A DNA stretch of 64,000 nucleotides from Methylotetracoccus oryzae (GCF_006175985.1 NZ_SRSH01000001.1:372001-436000), one strand, 5' to 3'. Counted from the first letter of the stretch, positions 55,034 to 64,000 are shown. Made by a program: numbers and translations. The notes: generated by a model not told the origin, from the letters alone.

Positions 55034-55957
55034 ATGAACAACACCATTTATTTCGATGCCCGCTGCGACGACGAGACTCGCCGTAAACAGCTTTATGCAG
55101 GCCAGCTGTTCGTTTACTCGCCGACCGCCAATACCTTGGCCTTCTGCGATTTCGCCCGCGCGTTGATTGCCAATGCGTTCCAAGGCCTTGATCCCGAGAC
55201 GGCCCAGCATCACCTGCCGGTCGAGGAGTATGCCCGGATCCTTGGCGAGCTCAAGCCAGCGTTCATCCATCACCCGGAATCCAAACGGCACCTGAGGAAC
55301 ATCCTGGACGAGTTTGGCTGCGATCTCGGGGAGACGTACTTCGACGTCCCGAAGCTGCGCAGCTCGACCAGTGACAATTACCTGACCACCGGAATCGCGT
55401 ACGCATGGCATCCGCACCGCGATACCTGGTATTCGGCACCCTTGTCGCAGATCAACTGGTGGATTCCGCTTTACGAGCTGTCACCCGAGAACGGCATGGC
55501 TTTCCACCCGCAGTACTGGGGAAAGCCGGTCAAGAACAGCTCGGACGGCTACAACTACTACGAATGGAACAAGCTGCATCGCGGCGCCACCGTGACGCAG
55601 TATTTACGGGAAGACCCGCGGCCGCTGCCCAAGCCGACCGAGGCGCTGGAACTGGACCCGCAGATCCGGCTAATCGGGCAAGTCGGAAGCATCGTGCTTT
55701 TCTCCGCTGCACAGATGCATTCGAGTGTTCCGAACACGTCCGGCAAGACGCGCTTCAGCATCGATTTTCGCACCGTGCACCGCAGTGATCTGGCAGCCAG
55801 GGCCGGGGCACCCTGGTGCGACGAGCGTTGCACCGGCTCGACAATCCGGGACTATCTCCGCGCCACCGACCTGGCCACACTGCCCGACGAAATCATCGCA
55901 ATTTACGACGACGAGACCGGTCACCACGGCGAACTCGTCTACGATCCCAACCGCTAA
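55034..55957 (+). CDS. Fe(II)/2-oxoglutarate-dependent oxygenase, phytanoyl-CoA dioxygenase-like
   Basis: A 307-residue cytoplasmic protein with the facial-triad pattern of this superfamily: His128-Arg-Asp130 in AWHPHRDTWY, and distal His229 in AAQMHSSVPNTSG, with Arg240 (KTRFSIDFRTV) placed to hold 2-oxoglutarate. The jelly-roll core is about residues 110-250. Aromatic-rich loops (INWWIPLYELSPENG and GYNYYEWNKLHRG) probably shape the substrate pocket. Substrate unknown; relatives hydroxylate or halogenate small molecules. AGGGAGTAGACC before the ATG supports the start. A long GC-rich leader with an intrinsic terminator lies upstream, so transcription could be attenuated. The gene stands alone before gnd. 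Confidence 0.82.
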   Translation: MNNTIYFDARCDDETRRKQLYAGQLFVYSPTANTLAFCDFARALIANAFQGLDPETAQHHLPVEEYARILGELKPAFIHHPESKRHLRNILDEFGCDLGETYFDVPKLRSSTSDNYLTTGIAYAWHPHRDTWYSAPLSQINWWIPLYELSPENGMAFHPQYWGKPVKNSSDGYNYYEWNKLHRGATVTQYLREDPRPLPKPTEALELDPQIRLIGQVGSIVLFSAAQMHSSVPNTSGKTRFSIDFRTVHRSDLAARAGAPWCDERCTGSTIRDYLRATDLATLPDEIIAIYDDETGHHGELVYDPNR

Positions 55958-56147
55958 GCGGCGCGCGCGAGTCCTCGCTACGGCGGACTGCCAACAGCCG
56001 AACCGGCACCGAACCCGCGTCTCGCGCGACCGATGATCGCCGGATTAAATCGGGCGCAAGTTCGGCCGAAAGCGGATTGCTGTGCCGCGTCGGCTCCACG
56101 GACGTAGAATAGGGGTTCGGTTGGCACACCACGGAGCGCCCGCAACC

Positions 56148-57650
56148 ATGTCTACCCCCTCCTGCGATATTGGTCTGATCGGCCTGGCCGTGATGGGCCA
56201 GAACCTGGCATTGAACGTCGCGGATCACGGCTTTCGCATCGCGGTCTACAATCGTACGACGGCGACGACCGAGAAGTTCGTTGCCGACCATCCGGACACA
56301 CCCGGCGGACTGCAGGGCGAGACAACGCTGGCCGGTTTCGTTCAGGCCCTGAAGCGGCCGCGCAAAATCGTCATCCTCGTCAAGGCCGGCGCGGCGACTG
56401 ACGCCGTGATCGACGGTCTGGTGCCACTGCTCGAACCGGGGGACATCGTCATCGACGGCGGCAATGCCCAGTGGATGGACACGATCCGGCGCGAGAAGAC
56501 GCTGGCGGACCAGGGGCTGCGTTTCGTCGGGTCCGGCGTATCGGGCGGCGAAGAAGGAGCCCGTTTCGGGCCATCGTTGATGCCCGGCGGCGACCCGGCA
56601 GCCTATCGCGAGATCGAACCGATATGGACTGCCATCGCCGCGAAGGTCGACCCGAACTCCGGGAAGCCGCTGGAAGGGGCCGCCCCGGGACGGCCGGTGA
56701 CCGGCGGGGTGCCCTGCACGACGTACATCGGCCCCAACGGGGCGGGACACTACGTCAAGATGGTTCACAACGGCATCGAGTACGGCGACATGCAGATGAT
56801 CTGCGAGGCGTACGCCCTGATGCGAAACCTGCTCGGGATGACGCCACCCGAGATCGCGGCGGTCTTCTCGACCTGGAATAGCGGGCTGCTGGATTCCTTT
56901 CTGATCGAGATCACGGCGGACATCCTGCAACAGCGTGATCCCCTGACCGGCCAGCCTTTTGTCGATGTCGTGCTCGACACCGCGGGCCAGAAGGGCACGG
57001 GCAAATGGACCTCGGTCAACGCACTCGACATGGGCGTCCCCGCACCGACGGTCGCCGAAGCCGTATTCGCGCGCTTTCTCAGCGCGGTGAAGGACGAACG
57101 AACGGCCGCGGCAAAAATCCTGAGCGGACCCAAGGCGAACTTTTCGGGCGATCGGCAGCACTTCATCGACGCGATTCACGACGCCCTGTATTGCTCGAAG
57201 ATCTGCGCCTACGCGCAGGGCTTTCAGCTGATGCGCCATGCCCAGACGGAATACGGCTGGCAATTGCCCTTCGGCGACATTGCCAAAATCTGGCGCGGGG
57301 GGTGCATCATACGGGCCCGCTTCCTGCAGAAGATCACCGAGGCCTATCTGCGCGACCCGAATCTGACCAACCTCCTGCTGGATCCCTATTTCAGGGGCGA
57401 AGTCGATCGCTGCCAGGGTCACTGGCGGGAGGTCGTCGGAGCCGCTGCCACCAACGGTGTCCCCGCTCCGACCTTCTACTCGGCCCTCGCCTACTATGAC
57501 GGATATCGCAGCGAGCGGCTGCCGGCCAGCCTGCTGCAGGCGCAGCGCGACTACTTCGGGGCCCACACTTACGAGCGCACGGACCAGCCGCGCGGGCTGT
57601 TCTTCCACATCGACTGGCCAGTACCCGGGCGACCACAGATCCAGAGCTGA
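56148..57650 (+). CDS. gnd: 6-phosphogluconate dehydrogenase, decarboxylating
   Basis: A 500-residue enzyme that converts 6-phosphogluconate to ribulose 5-phosphate with release of CO2. The N-terminal cofactor loop is [13 protein letters not shown]; substrate and catalytic segments are [40 protein letters not shown] (with the catalytic Lys) and [13 protein letters not shown]. The tail ends in an extended C-terminus of the eukaryote/enterobacterial long type. ATG at 56148 starts six residues before the first strand; GGAGCGCCCGCAACC lies upstream. With zwf at 24981 it completes the visible oxidative pentose phosphate steps, but the genes are 30 kb apart. Confidence 0.95.
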   Translation: MSTPSCDIGLIGLAVMGQNLALNVADHGFRIAVYNRTTATTEKFVADHPDTPGGLQGETTLAGFVQALKRPRKIVILVKAGAATDAVIDGLVPLLEPGDIVIDGGNAQWMDTIRREKTLADQGLRFVGSGVSGGEEGARFGPSLMPGGDPAAYREIEPIWTAIAAKVDPNSGKPLEGAAPGRPVTGGVPCTTYIGPNGAGHYVKMVHNGIEYGDMQMICEAYALMRNLLGMTPPEIAAVFSTWNSGLLDSFLIEITADILQQRDPLTGQPFVDVVLDTAGQKGTGKWTSVNALDMGVPAPTVAEAVFARFLSAVKDERTAAAKILSGPKANFSGDRQHFIDAIHDALYCSKICAYAQGFQLMRHAQTEYGWQLPFGDIAKIWRGGCIIRARFLQKITEAYLRDPNLTNLLLDPYFRGEVDRCQGHWREVVGAAATNGVPAPTFYSALAYYDGYRSERLPASLLQAQRDYFGAHTYERTDQPRGLFFHIDWPVPGRPQIQS

Positions 57651-57674
57651 GAGGGACGCTCGAACACGACAGGC

Positions 57675-57704
57675 GGGGCGATGCGCTGCAATGCTCATCG
57701 CCCC
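57675..57704. terminator. hairpin after gnd
   Basis: GGGGCGATG (57675-57683) pairs with CATCGCCCC (57696-57704) over a 12-base loop, 25 bases after the gnd stop and between convergent genes. No T-run follows. Confidence 0.5.
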
Positions 57705-57746
57705 GGCCACAACCGGGAGCCATTTCGCGGCAACGACGACGCGCGG

Positions 57747-57944
57747 TCAGGATGAATCCGGCCGGCGCACCCGATCGAACAGCCAGTAGCACCCATGGGT
57801 CGCCATGACCCCCAGCATGAAGGCGCCGATGAAAAACTCGGACGCATGGTGTTGCATCATCTGTGCGGCGAACTTTCCGGCCAACACGCCGACAACCAGG
57901 GCAAAGCCGACGCGCAGACGGTGGACGATTTCGGTGGAGGTCAT
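57747..57944 (-). CDS. small membrane protein of unknown function
   Basis: A 65-residue protein (77 if the first in-frame ATG at 57980 is used) with two hydrophobic stretches: RVGFALVVGVLAGKFAA and FFIGAFMLGVMATHGCYWLF. The connecting segment QMMQHHASE is His-rich. The second helix contains a His and Cys (THGCYW). The C-terminus is basic, then Pro-Asp-Ser. GAGACGAAA precedes the ATG at 57944. I do not recognise the family; two helices with a short loop suggest an inner-membrane hairpin. Confidence 0.55.
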   Translation of the reverse strand: MTSTEIVHRLRVGFALVVGVLAGKFAAQMMQHHASEFFIGAFMLGVMATHGCYWLFDRVRRPDSS

Positions 57945-58031
57945 TTTCGTCTCGGAGCGGAAGGGAGAATAACGGATCATGGTAGACCGGGCCGTGGGCG
58001 CATGAAAGGCGGTGCCCGCCCCCCCCCCGCA

Positions 58032-58071
58032 TTGTGTAACGCTTCAGGAATTTAGGATAATAAGCCTGAAG
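58032..58071 (+). promoter_or_regulatory. possible promoter with inverted repeat upstream of argS
   Basis: TTGTGT (58032-58037) and GATAAT (58056-58061) are 18 bases apart in a locally AT-rich stretch. They are interlocked with an inverted repeat CTTCAGG (58042-58048) / CCTGAAG (58065-58071), which could be an operator. It is about 170 bases before argS. Prediction is by eye. Confidence 0.35.
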
Positions 58072-58242
58072 TAATGGGCGCGGTCCTCTCGAGCCGGCTG
58101 ATGATTTCCGGGGAATGGCCCTGGATCAAGCCGGATCCGTTCCGGAAGTCGGCCCGACCCGCATTCAGCCATTCAGAACCGTCGGTGGCACGGCCGACAT
58201 CCGGCTACGTGACGTAACGCCGCAAGGTACCTTCCCGTTTAC

Positions 58243-60003
58243 ATGATCAAGAACCGACTGATCCGTCTGCTCGAACACGCCATTGCTGCGCTGCAGGCCT
58301 CGGGCGACCTGCCCTCCGATTCGACGCTTCGCCCCGGCATCGAGAGGGCGCGTGACGCGCAGCACGGCGACTTCGCTTCCAGCATCGCGCTGAGCTTCGC
58401 CAAAGCCGCGAAGTGTCCTCCCAGACAACTCGCCGAGCGCATCATCCAACAGCTGCCCGGCGACCCGCTGGTGGTCAAGGTCGAAGTCGCCGGGCCGGGG
58501 TTCATCAATTTTTTCCTCGCACCCGATGCGCACACCGCCGTCGTCCGCACCATACACGAGGAAGGGCCGCTGTTCGGCCGGAGCCGGATCGGTGCCGGCC
58601 AGAAGGTGCAGATTGAATTCGTCTCCGCTAACCCGACCGGACCCCTGCATGTGGGCCATGGGCGGGGCGCGGTTTATGGATCGGTGGTGGCGAGCTTGCT
58701 GCAGGCCTGCGGCTTTGAAGTTCACCGGGAATACTACGTCAACGACGCCGGTCGACAGATGGACATCCTGGCGACCAGCGTCTGGCTGCGTTATCTGGAG
58801 GAGTGCGGCGACGTACTGCCGTTTCCGAGCAACGGCTATCGCGGCGAATACATACGCACGATCGCCTGGGACTTGCACCATAGCGCGGGCGATCGCTACC
58901 GGCGGCCGGCGACGGACGTGCTCCAGGGGCTACCGTCCGACGAGCCGGACGGGGGCGACAAGGAACTGTACATCGACGCGATGATCGACCGTGCAAAGTC
59001 ATTGCTGGGCAACGACTACCGGCTCGTGTTCGATGCCGGACTGACGAGCATCCTGCAGGATATCCGCGACGACCTCGACGAGTTCGGGGTCACCTACGAG
59101 GAATGGTTCTCCGAACGCCGACTCGCCGACAGCGGCGCCGTAGAGGGTGCGCTCGGCGTACTCAGGGAAGCGGGCTTGCTGTATCAGCAGGACGGGGCAA
59201 CCTGGTTCGCATCGACCCGTTTCGGTGACGAGAAGGATCGCGTGGTCGTGCGCGAGAACGGCCAGATCACCTACTTCGCCTCGGACATCGCGTACCACTG
59301 GCACAAGCTGCAGCGTGGCTACGACCAGATCATCAACGTCTGGGGCGCCGATCATCACGGGTATGTGCCGCGCGTAAAAGGCGCGATCCAGGCCTTGGGG
59401 GGCGACGCCAGCCGGCTGCATGTGTTACTGGTCCAGTTCGCCGTGTTGTACCGCGGTGCCGAGAAGGTCCAGATGTCCACGCGATCCGGCGAGTTCATCA
59501 CGCTGCGCCAGTTGCGGGGCGAGGTCGGCCGCGATGCGGCCCGGTTCTTCTACGTCATGCGCCGCTCCGACCAGCACATGGATTTCGACCTGAAACTGGC
59601 GACCTCAAAGAGCAACGAGAACCCGGTGTACTATGTGCAGTATGCCCATGCCCGGATCTGCAGCGTGTTTCGCCAACTCGATGAAAAGGGCTGGGCGAGG
59701 AATCTCCAGCAGGGTATGGATCACCTCAAGCGGCTGGGCGAGCCGCATGAGGCGGCCGTCCTGTCGAGTCTGTCCCGGTACCCTGAAGTCGTAGAAAGCG
59801 CCGCTTTGAGCCATGAACCCCATCAGCTGGTACAGTACCTGCGGCAGCTCGCGAGCGACTTTCACACCTATTACAATGCGTGCCCGTTCCTCATCGATGA
59901 CCACGAGCTGCGCGACGCCCGTCTGAATCTGATCGACGCCGTGCGGCAGGTTATCGCCAACGGCCTCGATTTGCTTGGCCTCTCGGCACCGGAAGCGATG
60001 TAG
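58243..60003 (+). CDS. argS: arginyl-tRNA synthetase
   Basis: A 586-residue class I synthetase that charges tRNA-Arg. The N-terminal additional domain (about 1-115) leads into the HIGH motif in [19 protein letters not shown]; the KMSKS equivalent is [12 protein letters not shown], a degenerate form usual for Arg[15 protein letters not shown] and [12 protein letters not shown] are further ArgRS signatures. The DALR anticodon-binding domain ends the protein ([14 protein letters not shown], then LAPSDFH-like [13 protein letters not shown]). Length is normal. The SPOR protein gene starts one base after its stop region (ATG at 60005), so the two are co-transcribed, a common gammaproteobacterial arrangement (argS-ftsN type). 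Confidence 0.96.
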   Translation: MIKNRLIRLLEHAIAALQASGDLPSDSTLRPGIERARDAQHGDFASSIALSFAKAAKCPPRQLAERIIQQLPGDPLVVKVEVAGPGFINFFLAPDAHTAVVRTIHEEGPLFGRSRIGAGQKVQIEFVSANPTGPLHVGHGRGAVYGSVVASLLQACGFEVHREYYVNDAGRQMDILATSVWLRYLEECGDVLPFPSNGYRGEYIRTIAWDLHHSAGDRYRRPATDVLQGLPSDEPDGGDKELYIDAMIDRAKSLLGNDYRLVFDAGLTSILQDIRDDLDEFGVTYEEWFSERRLADSGAVEGALGVLREAGLLYQQDGATWFASTRFGDEKDRVVVRENGQITYFASDIAYHWHKLQRGYDQIINVWGADHHGYVPRVKGAIQALGGDASRLHVLLVQFAVLYRGAEKVQMSTRSGEFITLRQLRGEVGRDAARFFYVMRRSDQHMDFDLKLATSKSNENPVYYVQYAHARICSVFRQLDEKGWARNLQQGMDHLKRLGEPHEAAVLSSLSRYPEVVESAALSHEPHQLVQYLRQLASDFHTYYNACPFLIDDHELRDARLNLIDAVRQVIANGLDLLGLSAPEAM

Positions 60004-60004
60004 C

Positions 60005-60664
60005 ATGCCCAAGGATTACAAAGACCGAGTCCCCAATTCATGGCGAGGCCCTCGGCGCCGGCGGAAGCCGGTGTGGGTCTGGTTGTTGCCGGTACTGGTC
60101 TTGATCGGCGGCGCCGGCACTTTCGCTTTGATCACGCATCAGAACAACGCGGCAACGGATGAGGAGGCAGCAGCCTCGGGGCAGACGGCGGCAAGCGAGG
60201 AGAAACCTGACCCGAATGCCAAAACTGCGTCACGGGAAAGCCCCAAGAAACCCGAACGCACCAAGGGCAAAAAAGCCGGCAAGCCTGAGGCACCGCCGGA
60301 TATCGAACTTCCCGAGCCGCGTTTCACCTTCTACAAGATACTGCCGGAAAAGGAAGTCATCGTTTCGGAGCGGGACATCGCCAGCCTGAAGCGAGACGAG
60401 AAGGCCGGGAAACCGACAGCTCCGGGTGGCTTCGTGATCCAGGTCGGTGCCTACTCGAAACTGGAAGATGCCGAGAAAACGCGGGCGCGACTCGGCGAAG
60501 CCAAGGTGAAAGGCAAAATGGAGAAGGTGCTGATCGATAAGGCCACTTGGTATCGAGTGAAACTGGGACCGTTCAGCACGCTGGCGGAAGCCGAGAAGGT
60601 CCGGGCGCAGCTCCGCAAACATCACATCGACAGCGTGCTGCAACAGAGCAAGTCCGTCAAGTAA
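60005..60664 (+). CDS. SPOR-domain protein, FtsN-like
   Basis: A 219-residue bitopic membrane protein. A basic cytoplasmic start (MPKDYKDRVPNSWRGPRRRR) leads into one membrane helix (about 22-43, VWVWLLPVLVLIGGAGTFAL), a long charged Pro/Lys/Glu-rich linker (about 50-105), and a C-terminal SPOR domain (about 138-215): FVIQVGAYSKLEDAEKTRAR and WYRVKLGPFSTLAEAEKVRA. SPOR domains bind denuded peptidoglycan at the septum. Position right after argS and the layout match the FtsN-type protein of gammaproteobacteria, though FtsN function in division activation is not proven by sequence. Start at 60005 is one base after the argS stop. Confidence 0.88.
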   Translation: MPKDYKDRVPNSWRGPRRRRKPVWVWLLPVLVLIGGAGTFALITHQNNAATDEEAAASGQTAASEEKPDPNAKTASRESPKKPERTKGKKAGKPEAPPDIELPEPRFTFYKILPEKEVIVSERDIASLKRDEKAGKPTAPGGFVIQVGAYSKLEDAEKTRARLGEAKVKGKMEKVLIDKATWYRVKLGPFSTLAEAEKVRAQLRKHHIDSVLQQSKSVK

Positions 60665-60674
60665 GCGTGCCGCC

Positions 60675-60692
60675 GGGATCGCACACGATCCC
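60675..60692. terminator. short hairpin between convergent SPOR-protein and ppnN genes
   Basis: GGGATCG-CACA-CGATCCC (7-bp stem, four-base loop) lies in the 46-base convergent gap. No T-run follows. Confidence 0.4.
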
Positions 60693-60710
60693 CCCGTCCC
60701 TATCGATCCC

Positions 60711-62114
60711 TCAGTCAGCCAGACGGTAACAGGGTTCGTACTTCGTACCAGGCAGTTTCATACGACCCTGGTCGACGAACGCGGACAGCATGCGGTCGAG
60801 GGGTGCCATCACCTCAGCCTCTCCGGAAATCCTGAATGGCCCGCCTTCCTCGACTCGCCGGATGCCCTCCGCCTTGACGTTGCCGGCCACAATCCCGGAA
60901 AAAGCGCGGCGAAGATTCGCCGCCAGCCGGTGTCCCGCCTGACCGCGCTGCAACTCGAGGCCCGCCATATTCTCGTGGGTCGGCACGAACGGCGTTTGAA
61001 AATCCTGATCGACTCTCAGCAACCAGTTGAAATAGAACGCATCGTTGTGCTGAGCGCGAAAGTTCTCGACCAGTGCCATACCGCTCCGCACCTCGCGGGC
61101 CACACGCGCCGGATCGTCCAGGATGATACGGTAGCGCTTCTGCGCATCCGGCCCCAGGGTGGCTGCGATGAACGCATCGATCATCGCGAAATACTCCGCA
61201 CTCTCCCTGGGACCGGTGAAGATCACCGGCAGCGGGATGTATTTGTTGTCCGGCGTCAATAGAATGCCGAGCAGGTAGAGGATCTCCTCGGCCGTACCGG
61301 CACCGCCCGGAAAAACGATGATCGCATGCCCGACGCGAACGAACGCCTCGAGGCGTTTTTCGATGTCCGGCATGATCATGAGTTCATTGACGATGGGGTT
61401 GGGCGGCTCAGCGGCGATGATTCCGGGTTCGGTGATGCCGACGTACCGCGCTCCGGTCAGACGCTGTTTGACGTGACCGATGCTGGCGCCCTTCATCGGA
61501 CCCTTCATGGCGCCCGGCCCGCAGCCCGTGCAGACATCCAGGCCGCGCAGACCCAGTTCGTGCCCGACCTCCTTGGTGTAGTCGTATTCCTCGCGGCTTA
61601 TCGAGTGGCCGCCCCAGCAAACGACGAGATTCGGATCCCGCTGCGGGCTCAGACTGCCGGCATTCCGCAGGATATGAAAAATCGCGTTGGTGATGTTCGC
61701 CGGCGACAATAGGTCGAACGCGGGATTTTCGACGATCTCGAATTGTGTGTAGACGACATCGCGCAGGACCGAGAACAGATGCTCCCTGATCCCCTTGATC
61801 ATGGCCCCGTCGACAAACGCGCCGGCAGGCGCATTGACCAACTCCAGCTGGATGCCGCGTTCCTGCTGCAGTACGCGGATGTCGAAAGTCCGGAACCGCT
61901 CGAAAATGGCTTTACTGTTGTCCTCCGTGCTCCCGCAGTTCAGTACCGCCAGGGAACAGCGCCGAAACAACTCGTGCAACCCGCTCTCGCTGGTATCGAG
62001 CAGGCGGTTGACTTCCAGGCGTGACAGGACCTCCATGCTGCGCTCCGGACTGACCAGAACGTTTACGGTGCCCATGGAATCCGAATTCTCAGGGACGGAA
62101 GGCCTGTTCGTCAT
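60711..62114 (-). CDS. ppnN: nucleotide 5'-monophosphate nucleosidase PpnN (YgdH)
   Basis: A 467-residue LOG-family enzyme that cleaves purine and pyrimidine nucleoside 5'-monophosphates into base and ribose 5-phosphate; in Escherichia coli it is activated by ppGpp. The N-terminal PpnN domain (LVSPERSMEVLSRLEV, EVNRLLDTSESGLHELFRRC) is followed by the LOG core with CWGGHSISREEYDYTKEVG, TGCGPGAMKGPMKGASIGH and the catalytic PGGAGTAEEILYLLGI. The C-terminal domain is present, giving full length. GGAGGCGCG immediately before ATG 62114 fixes the start. It is convergent with the SPOR gene and lies downstream of opgH on the same strand. Confidence 0.93.
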   Translation of the reverse strand: MTNRPSVPENSDSMGTVNVLVSPERSMEVLSRLEVNRLLDTSESGLHELFRRCSLAVLNCGSTEDNSKAIFERFRTFDIRVLQQERGIQLELVNAPAGAFVDGAMIKGIREHLFSVLRDVVYTQFEIVENPAFDLLSPANITNAIFHILRNAGSLSPQRDPNLVVCWGGHSISREEYDYTKEVGHELGLRGLDVCTGCGPGAMKGPMKGASIGHVKQRLTGARYVGITEPGIIAAEPPNPIVNELMIMPDIEKRLEAFVRVGHAIIVFPGGAGTAEEILYLLGILLTPDNKYIPLPVIFTGPRESAEYFAMIDAFIAATLGPDAQKRYRIILDDPARVAREVRSGMALVENFRAQHNDAFYFNWLLRVDQDFQTPFVPTHENMAGLELQRGQAGHRLAANLRRAFSGIVAGNVKAEGIRRVEEGGPFRISGEAEVMAPLDRMLSAFVDQGRMKLPGTKYEPCYRLAD

Positions 62115-62158
62115 CGCGCCTCCATAGCCCCGCGCCGCTCGCAGGCTCCACGGAAGAG

Positions 62159-62193
62159 ATACCCACAGAACCTGTGGATAAAGCTGTGGAACA
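62159..62193. promoter_or_regulatory. cluster of DnaA-box-like sequences
   Basis: TGTGGATAA at 62173-62181 is the exact complement of the consensus DnaA box TTATCCACA. Related nine-mers flank it: TGTGGAACA at 62185-62193 (7 of 9) and, on the other strand, the complement of 62159-62167 (TGTGGGTAT, 7 of 9). They lie in the 266-base gap before ppnN. Confidence 0.4.
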
Positions 62194-62380
62194 GGGCTTG
62201 GCAATGGCCGGAATGCGGCATGAGACGGCGGGATACATCACCTTGAGCGAGATTTTTCCAGTCCATTGGACTCCAATAAAAACAGCGTCCTACATCCATC
62301 ATCCAGCGAATTCCAGGTAATCGATGGTCTATGTCGGCAGCGCGGTCAGGCGCCGCGCACCGTGTGTACAACTGTATCGA

Positions 62381-64000
62381 CTACGAAGCGGCGCGCTGCG
62401 GACTGGCGTTCCCAGTGTCGCGTTGCGCCCAGGACAGGATGTGCAGCCGGGTCAACGAGTCGGGATCGGCAGCGAGTGCCCGCTTCTCCGGCACCGAAAG
62501 CGAACTGGGACCTTCCTCGATCACTTGGTAGGTCAGCGCGCGCAACTGGTGACGTTGACGGCGCTTGACGAGGCGATGAGGCAGCAACGCGATGTGCAGC
62601 GAGCAGACCGCGGGATCGCCGATCTTGCTTTCCAGGGTGTCGTCCACGGCGAGCCGAGAGGCGGCCGCCTGCGCCAGATTGTCCTTCAGGTAGTTCAGGA
62701 CGGCAGGGGGCGCGGACTCCTCCGGAGTCAGAAACAAGCCGAGCCGCCTCGCGAGCAGTCCGAGGGCCGTGCTGCTCGACAGCATCGACAAAGGAATCGC
62801 AAAGGCCAACCCCGCCAGCACCGGCAGGAACCACCAGAAGAAGCTCGGCACGTAACGGTAGCTGACGTAACCGGCGAGAATACCGACGAAGGTCTGTCCC
62901 CAATGCGCCAGAAACGCCTCCTTCACACTGAGCCGGTGGTCCGAACGCTGCTGCGCCAGCCAGGCCGTGCTGCGACGCGACAGAATCGCCAGCACGAAAT
63001 TGGTCTGGTACAACATCAGGATGGGGGCGGTCAGTACCGAAAAGATGCTTTCGAACAGCACGCTGAGCGTGATGCGGACGATGCCGCCATACGCCTTTCG
63101 GTCCTCGCTGCGCACCAGTAACAGCAGCAGGCTCCAGATTTTGGGCAGGAACAGCATCGCCAGCGTCACGAGCAATACCGTCGTCATCTCGACCGCATAC
63201 GACTCGGGCCAGACCGGGAACACATTGTCGCCGAAGAAATAGACCGGCATGGTCTGGCTCTGCACATAGGCCTCGAAGCCCGTGACGAGCAGAAACAGGA
63301 ACCACAGCGGCGACGACAGGTAGGACATGATGCCCATCAGGAAATGCAGGCGGCTGAGCGGCGAGAAACCGCGCGCGAACACCATCCTGACGTGTTGCAG
63401 GTTGCCCTGACACCAGCGACGGTCGCGCTTCGCGTAGTCGATCAAAGTCGGTGGCAACTCTTCGTAGCTGCCTTTGAGATCGTAAGCGAGCCAGACTTCC
63501 CAACCCGCCTTGCGCAACAACGCGGCCTCTACGAAGTCGTGGCTGAAGATTTCTCCCCCAAACGGTTCCTTGCCTGGCAGCTTAGGCAGCCCGCAATGCT
63601 CGGCGAAAGGCTTCACGCGAATGATCGCGTTGTGGCCCCAATAGTTGCTGTCCGAGAGCTGCCAGAAAGAGGCGCCCGCGGCGAAAATCTCCCCGTACAG
63701 ACTGCTGGCGAACTGGAGAATACGCGCGAACAACGACTTGTGGTTGACCGGAAGCGGAGGAGACTGGATCAATGCGACGGTGGGATGGGCTTCCATCAGG
63801 TCGACCATGCGTGTCAGCGTGGACCCGCACATCAGGCTGTCCGCATCGAGCACGATCATGTAGCGGTAGCGCGCGCCCCAACGGTGGCAGAACTCCTCCA
63901 GATTACCGCTCTTGCGAGCGATGTTCTTTTCCCGGTTGCGATAGAAAATCTTCCCATGCGCATCGAAGTCACAACACATTCGATACCAGTGGACTTCCTC
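62381..64000 (-). CDS. opgH: glucans biosynthesis glucosyltransferase OpgH (5' end outside window)
   Basis: The frame is open to the window edge; 539 C-terminal residues are visible, roughly two thirds of a typical OpgH. The GT2 catalytic elements are present: VLDADSLM (metal-binding D-x-D), SHDFVEAALLRKAGW (acid/base Asp) and KRDRRWCQGNLQH (Q-x-x-RW-type acceptor motif), with YWGHNAIIRVKPFAEHC and SYEELPPTL matching OpgH closely. At least five membrane helices follow. OpgH polymerises UDP-glucose into the beta-1,2 backbone of osmoregulated periplasmic glucans. An opgG gene would be expected just beyond the right edge. The protein's link to the GH94 enzyme 8 kb away is noted separately. Confidence 0.95.
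   Translation of the reverse strand, partial: EEVHWYRMCCDFDAHGKIFYRNREKNIARKSGNLEEFCHRWGARYRYMIVLDADSLMCGSTLTRMVDLMEAHPTVALIQSPPLPVNHKSLFARILQFASSLYGEIFAAGASFWQLSDSNYWGHNAIIRVKPFAEHCGLPKLPGKEPFGGEIFSHDFVEAALLRKAGWEVWLAYDLKGSYEELPPTLIDYAKRDRRWCQGNLQHVRMVFARGFSPLSRLHFLMGIMSYLSSPLWFLFLLVTGFEAYVQSQTMPVYFFGDNVFPVWPESYAVEMTTVLLVTLAMLFLPKIWSLLLLLVRSEDRKAYGGIVRITLSVLFESIFSVLTAPILMLYQTNFVLAILSRRSTAWLAQQRSDHRLSVKEAFLAHWGQTFVGILAGYVSYRYVPSFFWWFLPVLAGLAFAIPLSMLSSSTALGLLARRLGLFLTPEESAPPAVLNYLKDNLAQAAASRLAVDDTLESKIGDPAVCSLHIALLPHRLVKRRQRHQLRALTYQVIEEGPSSLSVPEKRALAADPDSLTRLHILSWAQRDTGNASPQRAAS

Overview
This is a visibly GC-rich bacterial chromosome segment with ordinary gene density. The gene content (two-cysteine DksA2, PpnN, OpgH, RlpA-type lipoprotein, DUF1840, exosortase-associated acyltransferase, FtsN-like SPOR protein after argS) points to a gammaproteobacterium. 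I cannot name the genus. I found no rRNA, tRNA, CRISPR array, transposase, integrase or phage gene. Coding regions were checked by translated motifs and start context; no database search was run.

Layout. 1-3.7 kb: the end of a probable zinc-starvation cluster (CobW/G3E GTPase cut by the window edge, DUF1826 protein, DksA2 with only two zinc-ligand cysteines, second CobW GTPase). 3.8-7.8 kb: DMT exporter, secreted orphan protein, CPA1 Na+/H+ antiporter, RlpA-like lipoprotein. 7.9-15.1 kb: a signalling island on the minus strand with an HD-GYP response regulator, a histidine kinase whose membrane domain matches the plant/cyanobacterial ethylene-binding domain, an Rcp1-like response regulator joined to it by an ATGA overlap, and a 1314-residue phosphorelay kinase with an N-terminal receiver. 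15.5-19 kb: two YidB-type genes (one diverged, one with LysM) around a helical orphan, then DUF1840 and a GST. 19-22 kb: an isopropylmalate-dehydrogenase-type gene convergent with a probable citramalate synthase. 22-31 kb: orphan membrane proteins, pyk-zwf, a D-Ala-D-Ala carboxypeptidase, small proteins including a 32-residue single-pass peptide, and a phosphohexomutase.

31-40 kb: a membrane protein, an exosortase-system acyltransferase and a methyltransferase, then an MFS exporter translationally coupled to an unusual LuxC-like/PaaK-like fusion, then a beta-barrel/PstS-like pair. 40-50 kb: glpK, DUF2934 protein, PPK2, CorA, RfbC and a CHASE-domain tripartite kinase. 50-64 kb: a periplasmic Rossmann-like (SLOG-like) orphan, bioD, a GH94 protein resembling 1,2-beta-oligoglucan phosphorylase, an Fe(II)/2-oxoglutarate oxygenase, gnd, argS, an SPOR protein, ppnN, and opgH cut by the window edge.

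The genes suggest carbon flow through the oxidative pentose phosphate pathway (zwf, gnd) and pyruvate kinase, beta-1,2-glucan synthesis (opgH) with a possible phosphorolytic recycler (GH94), and heavy investment in phosphorelay and cyclic-di-GMP signalling. The best candidates for something new are the ethylene-receptor-like three-gene phosphorelay, the LuxC/PaaK fusion that appears to lack the reductase cysteine, and a structured intergenic repeat present twice in inverted orientation (39.9 and 45.0 kb).
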